From Desulfatirhabdium sp040755275 (GTDB lineage: Bacteria > Desulfobacterota > Desulfobacteria > Desulfobacterales > Desulfatirhabdiaceae), in contig JBFMBE010000001.1 in the NCBI GenBank assembly GCA_040755275.1, positions 1 through 64,000 on the forward strand: a DNA stretch of 64,000 nucleotides, given 5' to 3'. This document shows positions 25,706 to 35,873 of the stretch, one piece after another. Position 1 is the stretch's first letter; every line of letters begins with the position of its first letter. Under the pieces are notes generated by a model. It saw only the letters and a program-made list of their open reading frames with translations, had not been told where the DNA came from and ran no database searches. Made by a program: the position numbers and the translations under genes.

Positions 25706-26755
25706 TTAGTCCCCTTCCGCCAATCGGTAGAGCAGTTGGTGCGTTTCACCCTCGCTGACGATCAATCCTCGGTCCACCATCACTTTCAGGTCTCGCTGCA
25801 GAGACCGGCGGCTGACATCGGGGCATAAGCCCTCGAAATCCTGGATGGTCAGACTGCCGCGCTCCAAGATGTGGGCGAGGGCTTTGGCCTGGCGGTCCGA
25901 AAGCCGGTGCTCTTTGACCAGCAGGTCCCGTCGGATGGCCTGCTCGCCACGCTCTCTGACTTCGGTAAGCTGGGTAGTCAGCCCTTCGACGAAATATTCC
26001 AGCCAGCCGGTCATATCCATCCCGTGCTCGAGGACGCTCTGGATAGCCCGATAGAATGCCGGCCGGTCTCGGTCGTAGAATTCGCTGATCGTAAACAGCC
26101 GCTTGAAGTCGTACCCGGCTCGGTAGAGGCACAAGGTCGAGAGCAGCCGGGATGTCCGACCGTTGCCATCCAGGAACGGGTGGATATGCACGAACTGGAA
26201 CTGAGAGATGCCGCTCACCAGAACCGGGTGAATTTCCTTCTCCTGGTTCAGCCAGTCCACCAGCTCCGCCATCATGATCGGCACATCGTACGCCGGGGGC
26301 GGTGTGTAGACCGTCTCGCCGGTCACGGAATTGACCACGTAGTTCTGGATTCTCCGGTACTCGCCGGGAGCAGCGGCTTCGCCCCGCACGCCCTCGACGA
26401 GCCGTTTGTGGATTTCCCGAACCAGCCCCTCCGTGATCGGACCGCCTTCCTCGAGATACTCCGAAACGAACTCAAAGGCTTTCTTGTAGTTCAGCAGTTC
26501 CCGCACATCATCGGGATCGGCCTCGGGGACCGGCTTGCCTTCCAGGAGTTGCACGGCCTGATCCAAGGTCAGGCGCGTACCCTCGATATGCGTGGTGTGA
26601 TGGGCTTCAAGAATCAACGCACGGCGTCCCATCTCCCTCACCCAGGCCTCGGACAAAGTCGCGGCTTCCAGGAACCCCCGAGCCCGCTCGATGCGGGTCA
26701 GCCCGGCGGTGATCCGGTTGGTGATCACGAAGATGGGTTTAAAGGTCTTGCTCAT
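25706..26755 (-). CDS. Fic-domain protein with C-terminal winged helix
   Basis: A 349-residue Fic protein, expected to transfer AMP or another nucleotide part to a protein target. The catalytic motif HPFLDGNGRTSR is near residues 193-204. A class II inhibitory helix motif, THIEGTRL with the regulatory Glu, lies N-terminal near residue 55-62. The C-terminal third (about 280-345) looks like a helix-turn-helix (SLTIQDFEGLCPDVSRRSLQRDLKVMVDRGLI), as in the Fic/DeoR-type regulators. It stands alone, flanked by DR1 and DR2, next to the old end of the CRISPR array. This suggests acquired or mobile DNA. Confidence 0.9.
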   Translation of the reverse strand: MSKTFKPIFVITNRITAGLTRIERARGFLEAATLSEAWVREMGRRALILEAHHTTHIEGTRLTLDQAVQLLEGKPVPEADPDDVRELLNYKKAFEFVSEYLEEGGPITEGLVREIHKRLVEGVRGEAAAPGEYRRIQNYVVNSVTGETVYTPPPAYDVPIMMAELVDWLNQEKEIHPVLVSGISQFQFVHIHPFLDGNGRTSRLLSTLCLYRAGYDFKRLFTISEFYDRDRPAFYRAIQSVLEHGMDMTGWLEYFVEGLTTQLTEVRERGEQAIRRDLLVKEHRLSDRQAKALAHILERGSLTIQDFEGLCPDVSRRSLQRDLKVMVDRGLIVSEGETHQLLYRLAEGD

Positions 26756-26901
26756 TTCAGTATTCTCTGTCTAGCAGAATTTTCTCAGTCCTTTGAAACG
26801 GTACCAATGCAAAAACACTCGTCAAGGATCTTCGAATTATCAAATCCATCGAAATTTTGGGCATAGCTCAGGTTTTCGACGAATACCTCGATACCTGTTA
26901 T

Positions 26902-27060
26902 TTCCGCCGAGAAGATGTACCAATTTTTTCAGTGGGAAAATCTACCAGCTCTTGCCCAATTGATCCATTCGTTTTCTTGCTCAATTTGCGATAGAAAACT
27001 CTTTTTTCTTCTCCTGCGATTGCCTTCCTGAGGCTTTGTTCAGATATGGATTCTTCCATA
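26902..27060. repeat. Direct repeat DR2 (159 bp), joined to the first CRISPR repeat
   Basis: Counterpart of DR1 at 24873-25044. Its last base is one before the GG that begins the leader-distal CRISPR repeat. On the minus strand a 53-codon frame (27059 to 26898) runs through it; I treat that as a remnant. Bases 26756-26901 show nothing else. Confidence 0.7.
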
Positions 27061-28310
27061 GGGTCGATCCCCGCGTACGCGGGGGAGCCTTGGCCAAATC
27101 CTGACAAAAATTGCCTTCTGCAGGTCGATCCCCGCGTGCGCGGGGGAGCCGCCGGGTCAGGGAAAAAGCCATTGGGGACCAGGGGTCGATCCCCGCGTGC
27201 GCGGGGGAGCCTCGGTCTTGTCCTTGGACAAGATTCCCGCCTCGGGTCGATCCCCGCGTGCGCGGGGGAGCCGCTAGCGCAGCGCGGATGTTTTCAGAAA
27301 CACCGGGTCGATCCCCGCGTGCGCGGGGGAGCCTGCCGGGAAACAGTAGCCCAGGAGGCATCATGGGGTCGATCCCCGCGTGCGCGGGGGAGCCATGTTT
27401 CGCGACGAAGTATTTCGAAACGACGTAGGTCGATCCCCGCGTGCGCGGGGGAGCCCCACGCCTGGCAGGCACTTGTTGCCTGACCGGGGGTCGATCCCCG
27501 CGTGCGCGGGGGAGCCAGCCCCTCCCCGGGGGGGGTGCAAGTATTTTCGGTCGATCCCCGCGTGCGCGGGGGAGCCGTACACAAACAAATCTTTACCTAC
27601 ATAGCCAAAGGTCGATCCCCGCGTGCGCGGGGGAGCCCATTCCATCGCTCGATGAAAAAATGGGATTGTGGGTCGATCCCCGCGTGCGCGGGGGAGCCCC
27701 TATCTCGTACTCTCGGTACAATGTGGGATGAGGTCGATCCCCGCGTGCGCGGGGGAGCCGGTTGTCGCAAAAGCGATACCGATGAGCGCTTAGGTCGATC
27801 CCCGCGTGCGCGGGGGAGCCATGATGGCGTCATGATATCATGGGATGGCGCGGGGTCGATCCCCGCGTGCGCGGGGGAGCCGTTAATGTTTGTTGGTTTG
27901 GGATTTTAGGGAAAGGTCGATCCCCGCGTGCGCGGGGGAGCCACCCTCTTCTCCAAGAGGTGGGGTGCAACAAAAGGTCGATCCCCGCGTGCGCGGGGGA
28001 GCCGGATATTGGGTAGTCACGTGTCTGGCGACATAGGGTCGATCCCCGCGTGCGCGGGGGAGCCGGCGGTTGAAAATTTTTTAGCCTGAAAGCGGATGGG
28101 TCGATCCCCGCGTGCGCGGGGGAGCCCAGGACCTCAATGTCCCAAAGGGACTTCGGGGGGGTCGATCCCCGCGTGCGCGGGGGAGCCGTACACAAACAAA
28201 TCTTTACCTACATAGCCAAAGGTCGATCCCCGCGTGCGCGGGGGAGCCGTCGCAGGGCAAAGCAGCCTTGACCGCTGGCAAGGTCGATCCCCGCGTGCGC
28301 GGGGGAGCCC

Positions 28311-28410
28311 NNNNNNNNNNNNNNNNNNNNNNNNNNNNNNNNNNNNNNNNNNNNNNNNNNNNNNNNNNNNNNNNNNNNNNNNNNNNNNNNNNNNNNNNNN
28401 NNNNNNNNNN
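28311..28410. other. Assembly gap of 100 N inside the CRISPR array
   Basis: A run of exactly 100 N, a usual placeholder for a gap of unknown size, so the true repeat number is not known. Confidence 0.95.
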
Positions 28411-29781
28411 AAGGTCGATCCCCGCGTGCGCGGGGGAGCCCGGTAGAACAGAAAGCAGCTGCCCTTGCCGGTGGGTCGATCCCCGCGTGCGCGGGGGAGC
28501 CGAACCACCCGCATGTCTCCGAAGAGCTGATCGAGGTCGATCCCCGCGTGCGCGGGGGAGCCCCTTAAAGATTGTATTTCGGGATACATAAAAAAGGTCG
28601 ATCCCCGCGTGCGCGGGGGAGCCGCATGCCGGTGACAAGGGAAGGGGCTGGACAAAGGTCGATCCCCGCGTGCGCGGGGGAGCCCGATGACGTCGAGAGG
28701 TGGGTAAGGGGTCACCGGGTCGATCCCCGCGTGCGCGGGGGAGCCCGTCGTCATTGTCACAGAAGCAGATCTCCGTATGGTCGATCCCCGCGTGCGCGGG
28801 GGAGCCTCACGCATACTTAGCATGATCAGCATCACCATAGGTCGATCCCCGCGTGCGCGGGGGAGCCCCTTAAAGATTGTATTTCGGGATACATAAAAAA
28901 GGTCGATCCCCGCGTGCGCGGGGGAGCCACGAAAGTCATGTGTCCTGGATCGCCAGGGCACGGTCGATCCCCGCGTGCGCGGGGGAGCCAGATGTTGGAT
29001 AGGAATAGGAATAGGAAAGATGGGTCGATCCCCGCGTGCGCGGGGGAGCCGCAAACAAGCATCGATCGAGAAGCAAGACTCGAGGTCGATCCCCGCGTGC
29101 GCGGGGGAGCCCTAACTAATCAAAAATCAACCGCGGCAAAGCGGGGTCGATCCCCGCGTGCGCGGGGGAGCCAGGGGGGGGGCGTTTGGCTGCCCCGCGG
29201 GGTCGGGTCGATCCCCGCGTGCGCGGGGGAGCCAGGGGGGGGCGTTTGGCTGCCCCGCGGGGTCGGGTCGATCCCCGCGTGCGCGGGGGAGCCTTTGAAT
29301 GGGACGTGTTTTCGCAATACTATCCAGGTCGATCCCCGCGTGCGCGGGGGAGCCTCTATGGAGACGGCACGTCTTCTTTCTTCAAAAGGTCGATCCCCGC
29401 GTGCGCGGGGGAGCCGCATGCCGGTGACGATGGGAAAGGCTGGACAAAGGTCGATCCCCGCGTGCGCGGGGGAGCCCCTTAAAGATTGTATTTCGGGATA
29501 CATAAAAAAGGTCGATCCCCGCGTGCGCGGGGGAGCCTTCCACTTCCTGTTCTTTTCCTTGTCTATTTGTGGTCGATCCCCGCGTGCGCGGGGGAGCCGG
29601 CTGCTGGAGAGCAGTCGCGAGACCCCGATATGGTCGATCCCCGCGTGCGCGGGGGAGCCCCCCGCCTCTTGGGAAGAGGGTGGGAGGGATAAGGTCGATC
29701 CCCGCGTGCGCGGGGGAGCCCGCCATATCGTCCCATCCGGTGAGGATCTACCAGGTCGATCCCCGCGTGCGCGGGGGAGCC

Positions 29782-29881
29782 NNNNNNNNNNNNNNNNNNN
29801 NNNNNNNNNNNNNNNNNNNNNNNNNNNNNNNNNNNNNNNNNNNNNNNNNNNNNNNNNNNNNNNNNNNNNNNNNNNNNNNNN
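29782..29881. other. Assembly gap of 100 N inside the CRISPR array
   Basis: A second run of exactly 100 N; sequence resumes inside a repeat (GAGCC at 29882-29886) and continues with a spacer that recurs at 30802-30834. Confidence 0.95.
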
Positions 29882-32800
29882 GAGCCAGCGTCTGCCCCCA
29901 TCCAGTGATGACGGATCGGGGTCGATCCCCGCGTGCGCGGGGGAGCCCGTTTCATCCAGATGCTGACTGGTCTTCGCTGAGGTCGATCCCCGCGTGCGCG
30001 GGGGAGCCAAATCAATAGGTTCTATCCACTCTTTTGGGAAAGGTCGATCCCCGCGTGCGCGGGGGAGCCACCAACTCCACCGGGGTTCGTCCCAGCGATG
30101 AAGGTCGATCCCCGCGTGCGCGGGGGAGCCTTCCATCTGGACTACGATCAGCATTCTGATCGGGGTCGATCCCCGCGTGCGCGGGGGAGCCACTCGGCCC
30201 TTGACCGCCACCTTTATAATCAGGGGTCGATCCCCGCGTGCGCGGGGGAGCCCGTTTCATCCAGATGCTGACTGGTCTTCGCTGAGGTCGATCCCCGCGT
30301 GCGCGGGGGAGCCTACAGACGGTTATCAGCATCGACCCAAAACCAAGGTCGATCCCCGCGTGCGCGGGGGAGCCAATCTGTCCGACTGTAGTCGTGTTTT
30401 CGGTTAGGGTCGATCCCCGCGTGCGCGGGGGAGCCTACCGTTCTGCAATACCTACGCAAACCTAGTCAGGTCGATCCCCGCGTGCGCGGGGGAGCCCTTG
30501 GGCATATGCCGAAGCAGGACATAGGCATAGGTCGATCCCCGCGTGCGCGGGGGAGCCTCTTCTTCGGACTCATATACTCCGCTTTTCCAAGGTCGATCCC
30601 CGCGTGCGCGGGGGAGCCTGTACGCATTTTCAGATCGCTCCACTCAGTATAGGTCGATCCCCGCGTGCGCGGGGGAGCCCTTCCTTGGTCATTTGCACCG
30701 CATCATAGAGGGGGTCGATCCCCGCGTGCGCGGGGGAGCCTTGGTTAAATAGGAGTGGCGGTTATTCCCAAGGGGTCGATCCCCGCGTGCGCGGGGGAGC
30801 CAGCGTCTGCCCCCATCCAGTGATGACGGATCGGGGTCGATCCCCGCGTGCGCGGGGGAGCCCGTTTCATCCAGATGCTGACTGGTCTTCGCTGAGGTCG
30901 ATCCCCGCGTGCGCGGGGGAGCCCAATCTGAAAGCTAACGAACTGAGGAAGAAAGGGGTCGATCCCCGCGTGCGCGGGGGAGCCTTGATCACAACGAAAA
31001 CCTGTCCCCAAGTGCAGGGTCGATCCCCGCGTGCGCGGGGGAGCCCGCCAATATCCACCATGACAAGGCATGGTGGAAGGTCGATCCCCGCGTGCGCGGG
31101 GGAGCCGACAAGGCATGGTGGAATTGGTCAAATATCCCAGGTCGATCCCCGCGTGCGCGGGGGAGCCATAAAAGCAGATGCACCATAACTATGACTATAA
31201 GGTCGATCCCCGCGTGCGCGGGGGAGCCCGTGGATGGAACTTTCGGGGCGCGAGACCCGATGGTCGATCCCCGCGTGCGCGGGGGAGCCTGGGACAACGC
31301 GTCCCTTGCCGGCCCGGGTGCGGGTCGATCCCCGCGTGCGCGGGGGAGCCATCGGAGATCGTATCGAACAATCAGGTCTTATAGGTCGATCCCCGCGTGC
31401 GCGGGGGAGCCCTAGCCGCTCTTTGGCATCAGCGCTCTTGGCGAGGTCGATCCCCGCGTGCGCGGGGGAGCCTGCTGAGCGCTCCAGGACCGAAATATCC
31501 AGTAGGGTCGATCCCCGCGTGCGCGGGGGAGCCCGACGAATCGGATGGAAGAACTTGGAAGGAGAAGGTCGATCCCCGCGTGCGCGGGGGAGCCTATAGG
31601 GACAATGGTAGGACAAACGGGTGATCAGGTCGATCCCCGCGTGCGCGGGGGAGCCGCAAGGATAAGGATAAAAAACATCCCGGAATGAGGTCGATCCCCG
31701 CGTGCGCGGGGGAGCCGTTCATCAAGGAATGATGGAGAAAATCCAAGAGGGTCGATCCCCGCGTGCGCGGGGGAGCCACCCTAGCCAGCGAATCCGGTCA
31801 GATGGCTGTGGGTCGATCCCCGCGTGCGCGGGGGAGCCGGCAGATTGTACCGGCCACTGCAATATGCATCGGGTCGATCCCCGCGTGCGCGGGGGAGCCG
31901 GCAGGAGAGCCGGAGGATGGCCGGAGGCGGCAGGTCGATCCCCGCGTGCGCGGGGGAGCCTGAATCCAACGTCTTCAATGGCAGCGCAAGGCAGGTCGAT
32001 CCCCGCGTGCGCGGGGGAGCCACCCATCTGTGATATGGCTGAGCGAGAGCATCGGGTCGATCCCCGCGTGCGCGGGGGAGCCTCCGTGCCGGCCTCTGGC
32101 GTGGCTTGGCGCTGAGGTCGATCCCCGCGTGCGCGGGGGAGCCGAATTTAACCTCATCCACTTATACAACGGTTAGGGTCGATCCCCGCGTGCGCGGGGG
32201 AGCCTTATTCTTCGCTTCCAACGCAGCTTCAGCTTGCGGTCGATCCCCGCGTGCGCGGGGGAGCCATCTGGAACCGTTCTACTAGTATAATCCAACAGGG
32301 TCGATCCCCGCGTGCGCGGGGGAGCCGCCACACTGATCACCGCATCACGATAGCTGAGGGGTCGATCCCCGCGTGCGCGGGGGAGCCGATCGGTTGGGAG
32401 TCGGGTCCTCCGCTTTCCGGGGTCGATCCCCGCGTGCGCGGGGGAGCCGAGAGTACGGTAGCCAATCGGATGCCCGCTCCAGGTCGATCCCCGCGTGCGC
32501 GGGGGAGCCTTCCCAGAGCTCCATGATTGCTTGTCCAAAAAGGGTCGATCCCCGCGTGCGCGGGGGAGCCTACTTGATCACAACGAAAACCTGTCCCCTG
32601 CAGGGTCGATCCCCGCGTGCGCGGGGGAGCCATCTCGTGGCGCTCGATCTCACATGATCAAACGGGTCGATCCCCGCGTGCGCGGGGGAGCCTAGTCCAG
32701 ATGGAAGCACAAACACTATATAAGAGGTCGATCCCCGCGTGCGCGGGGGAGCCCCTGGCCATAGGTGATCCCGGCCTTTTCCCGGAGGTCGATCCCCGCG

Positions 32801-33912
32801 TGCGCGGGGGAGCCCTCTCGCTTCGTCTGGGCTTCTTTTTCAGCGAAGGTCGATCCCCGCGTGCGCGGGGGAGCCAAGCTCAATAGCTGGGACTGCGATG
32901 AAATGGCGGGTCGATCCCCGCGTGCGCGGGGGAGCCTTTGTACAACGAAACGCAGGTTGAAGGGACTGGGGTCGATCCCCGCGTGCGCGGGGGAGCCTCC
33001 TTTTAATTCGCTCTGGATGGGAACATATGGGGTCGATCCCCGCGTGCGCGGGGGAGCCTCATTCCACACCCCCTTCACCAGTGATTTGAACGGTCGATCC
33101 CCGCGTGCGCGGGGGAGCCTTCATGGCTCGATCCTTTCTTTTAGTCTTTTAGGGTCGATCCCCGCGTGCGCGGGGGAGCCTTCTTCAGACAAGACGAACT
33201 CTTGGATGGTCCGGGTCGATCCCCGCGTGCGCGGGGGAGCCCACCTGATACCAATCCGGAAAAATGGTCGATCAGGTCGATCCCCGCGTGCGCGGGGGAG
33301 CCTGCAAAAGCTTTACGATCATAGAAGGATCGAAGGGTCGATCCCCGCGTGCGCGGGGGAGCCCAGACATTGAACACCAGCCTGGCGAGCCGAACGGGTC
33401 GATCCCCGCGTGCGCGGGGGAGCCAGTTTTTTAGTCCCAATCAAGACCGCGATCAAGGGTCGATCCCCGCGTGCGCGGGGGAGCCCCTTCGCTCTCTGAA
33501 GCAGCATACAGGTTTGCGGGTCGATCCCCGCGTGCGCGGGGGAGCCGTATCAAATGGCCGAACGATACGGGGGATATGTGGTCGATCCCCGCGTGCGCGG
33601 GGGAGCCTATGTTTCTTACGACATCTCGGACATATCGCAGGGTCGATCCCCGCGTGCGCGGGGGAGCCTATAAATATTACCCATATACATCAATAAAACA
33701 AGGTCGATCCCCGCGTGCGCGGGGGAGCCACAGCCGCAGGCATAGAGAAGGCGGACATCCAAGGTCGATCCCCGCGTGCGCGGGGGAGCCCTATCCAACA
33801 CTAACACAAAAAAGAAAGGAGGGGGTCGATCCCCGCGTGCGCGGGGGAGCCGGGCCACCGCGTATCATGCATCGGCGCAAATAGGGTCGATCCCCGCGTG
33901 CGCGGGGGAGCC

Positions 33913-33952
33913 CCTTCGGGATAACCCAAAGGCATTACAACCAAATTTGGTT
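33913..33952 (-). promoter_or_regulatory. CRISPR leader (core) with a 14-bp palindrome
   Basis: Only 38 bp separate the first repeat from the cas2 stop codon. The segment is AT-rich and contains the perfect palindrome AACCAAATTTGGTT (33939-33952), which includes part of the TAA stop. Leaders of type I-E arrays usually extend 60 bp or more, so promoter and integration signals probably reach into the cas2 3' end. Confidence 0.6.
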
Positions 33953-34286
33953 ATTCCGACTTGATATTGGTATGTTCTTTCACACTTGAACTTGTAGGCC
34001 GTCGGGCAAGTATCAATCCATCCACCTCGACAAATTCGATGGGTGGGCTGCCCAGCACCCTTACTGCCTGTCCTCCCGGGATGTCTCGTTCTTTCCAAAT
34101 CATGACGATGGATGCCTCCTTTTCGTTTGAAAACCAATCCTCCAATACAGCCCATATTCTTTGTCGGACACCTGGTGAAATTTTAGGGGCGCTGTAGGTG
34201 CCAGGCGCCACCTCCAGCATGGTCGATGCGAGAAAACCACGTATCCGATCGGATACATTACGGGTTATCACCACGGTCATCGACAC
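33951..34286 (-). CDS. cas2: Type I-E Cas2
   Basis: A 111-residue Cas2 of the E-subtype, the structural partner of Cas1 in spacer integration. It starts MSMTVVITRNVSDRIRGFLA and carries GTYSAPKISPGVRQRIW, matching the CT1978-like Cas2 family. It is about 13 residues longer than usual at the C terminus (after ARRPT). The start overlaps the last 29 nt of cas1. Last gene of the cas operon, next to the leader. Confidence 0.95.
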   Translation of the reverse strand: MSMTVVITRNVSDRIRGFLASTMLEVAPGTYSAPKISPGVRQRIWAVLEDWFSNEKEASIVMIWKERDIPGGQAVRVLGSPPIEFVEVDGLILARRPTSSSVKEHTNIKSE

Positions 34287-35154
34287 CGAGAAGCTCCTTT
34301 ATCCGGTCAATCATTTTGGGGATGAGTTTTTCCTGCCGGAACAGCTTCGCTGCCCGTTTTCGCACTTCACGTTCCAACGAACTCACTTTACCCTTCTGAA
34401 ATTCCTGCACCGCTCCAAAGGCCAGCGTCAAAGTGACATCCACTCGGTAAAGATCGGCGATATCGAGTACGAACGCGTTACTGGAATCTTCGTGGATAAA
34501 CCCCAAAGGCGGAAGGGCGCCCACTGCGGCAGTGGCAATGTCCGCAGCGGCTTCGACAAACGTTGCCGCATGATTGATGGCCTGATTGGGAAGATCTGCT
34601 GCATTCGGGTTGTCTCGATCGTAATGCCTTCCTTCCCAGGAAATCCCGTATTTCTGAGCTGTCAGTTTGTAGGATTCCTTGATACGTGCGCCTTCAATAC
34701 CGCGCAAGGTTTCAATATCCTTGTAAGGCAGAATTCGGCCGAAACGCCAGGCATACAGCCTACGGGCGACATCGAGCCGCTTGCCCGGACTGGCCCATAG
34801 CAGGGCATGTGCCCTTGCCACATGGGATCGCTCCCTTCCCATGGGTGGCGCGGTGTAGTATTTAACACCTCCTTCGCCGACAGCGGCAATCAAAACGCCG
34901 TGGCGAGCCGCAAGTCGCAACACATCATGGGTGAGGCTGGTTCCCGGCCCCAGCAGGAGCATCGATACCCCTTGATAGGGAATTGCATAGTCCCCTGGAT
35001 CCAGGGTTTCGCTTTTTGCAGCAACAAAACGCAGGGTCCCATCTTCAACGGAAAGTCTTCCATATTCCAGCCAGAGCAGACCGTGTCGATCGGCATAGGG
35101 GATGCGCGAAGCCGCAAGTCCAAGCCTACCTGGTAACAAGCCTGGAGGACTCAT
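34258..35154 (-). CDS. cas1: Type I-E Cas1 integrase
   Basis: A 298-residue spacer integrase. The expected metal ligands are visible: Glu in RIKESYKLTAQKYG (about 140), His in GFIHEDSSNAF (about 207) and Asp in VLDIADLYR (about 217). LPNQAINHA is a further family mark. The ATG at 35152-35154 overlaps the cas6e stop in an ATGA; a longer open frame to 35334 runs through cas6e and is rejected. Confidence 0.97.
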   Translation of the reverse strand: MSPPGLLPGRLGLAASRIPYADRHGLLWLEYGRLSVEDGTLRFVAAKSETLDPGDYAIPYQGVSMLLLGPGTSLTHDVLRLAARHGVLIAAVGEGGVKYYTAPPMGRERSHVARAHALLWASPGKRLDVARRLYAWRFGRILPYKDIETLRGIEGARIKESYKLTAQKYGISWEGRHYDRDNPNAADLPNQAINHAATFVEAAADIATAAVGALPPLGFIHEDSSNAFVLDIADLYRVDVTLTLAFGAVQEFQKGKVSSLEREVRKRAAKLFRQEKLIPKMIDRIKELLGVDDRGDNP

Positions 35155-35873
35155 GTGGCAGGCATCAGGCGGATCATGCCAAAACCAAAAGATCGATGTC
35201 GTCCAATTCCCCGCATGAGCATTTTTGTAAACCCTTCCGCATTTCGGATGGTGACGACAGCCCGGAAATGGGCTTCCGGCCGTTCGATGATGCGAAGCCC
35301 AGATGGGTTCTTGGCTCTCGATCGCCTTAGCCATGCACCTCTGGCCCTCATACCTTCAACCGAAACATGTTCGAAAAGAAGAATACCCGGGTCGATCTGT
35401 TTCTCAAACCATTCCCGGTAAATCTGGGCCCGAACCGGCTTTTCATCCGGGTTTTCTCCTTTCTCCATCCATCGATCCAACGCGCCCAGGAAAGCATCCT
35501 TTTCGGTGTCTCCCTTGCGTGTGATGGGGCAGGCGCGTACATGAAGTTCAAGGCGTTTACCAATCCGCCATTGCCCGGGCATGGGTTTTCCGACCAGGCT
35601 ACCCTCCACAAGCACCCGATGCGCAAGCGGGTCAGCAAATGCACGGGCGTTTTCGGCGAGTGTTTCATCGTTGGTTCGGGAATATCCATAGAGAACGACA
35701 TGCCTTGGATCAAGGTAGAAGGGCTTTGGAGCGGCATCTGCAAACATGGCTTTGAGCCAGGCATGAAGCACATAGCCGAAATCGTCGTCTCGTGCAGTCA
35801 ACAGGTCATGGTTTCGGGCGAAACGAATCAGCTCTTCTCGCTGAAGGTTCATCCGGATAAGATACAAGTTCAT
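35151..35873 (-). CDS. cas6e: Cas6e (CasE) crRNA-processing endonuclease
   Basis: A 240-residue RAMP-fold endoribonuclease that cleaves the repeat hairpin and stays on the crRNA in Cascade. It shows the early YLIRMNLQREELIRFARNHDL segment with the histidine of the catalytic region near residue 22, and the glycine-rich C-terminal loop GIGRHRSFGFGMIRL near 225. Its start overlaps the cas5e stop by 4 nt. Confidence 0.95.
   Translation of the reverse strand: MNLYLIRMNLQREELIRFARNHDLLTARDDDFGYVLHAWLKAMFADAAPKPFYLDPRHVVLYGYSRTNDETLAENARAFADPLAHRVLVEGSLVGKPMPGQWRIGKRLELHVRACPITRKGDTEKDAFLGALDRWMEKGENPDEKPVRAQIYREWFEKQIDPGILLFEHVSVEGMRARGAWLRRSRAKNPSGLRIIERPEAHFRAVVTIRNAEGFTKMLMRGIGRHRSFGFGMIRLMPAT

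Larger units (their letters stand above)
27062..33912 (-). CRISPR. Type I-E CRISPR array, about 110 visible repeats
   Basis: The 28-bp repeat reads GGTCGATCCCCGCG...GGGGGAGCC on the plus strand and contains a CCCCGCGTGCGCGGGG hairpin. I count 110 intact repeats plus a 5-base stub at 29882, with spacers of 32-33 bp (unit about 61 bp). Two 100-N gaps hide more units. The crRNA strand is the minus strand: in that direction the repeat matches the GAGTTCCCCGCG-type I-E repeat, cas2 and the leader lie at the high-coordinate end, and the repeat at 27062-27089 carries a G-to-A change as expected for the leader-distal end. Newest spacer: 33852-33884. Confidence 0.99.

Noticed and set aside
26902..27061. 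Idea that DR2 is the CRISPR leader
   Set aside because: The repeat next to it is the degenerate one, the repeat orientation points transcription from the cas2 side, and a copy of the same sequence (DR1) sits away from any array.
27046..33964. Many reading frames of 60-360 codons with repeating peptides such as IPACAGEP, RSPRARGS or GSPAHAGID
   Set aside because: They are translations of the CRISPR repeat in different frames (the 61-bp unit shifts frame each time) and have no coding signals.
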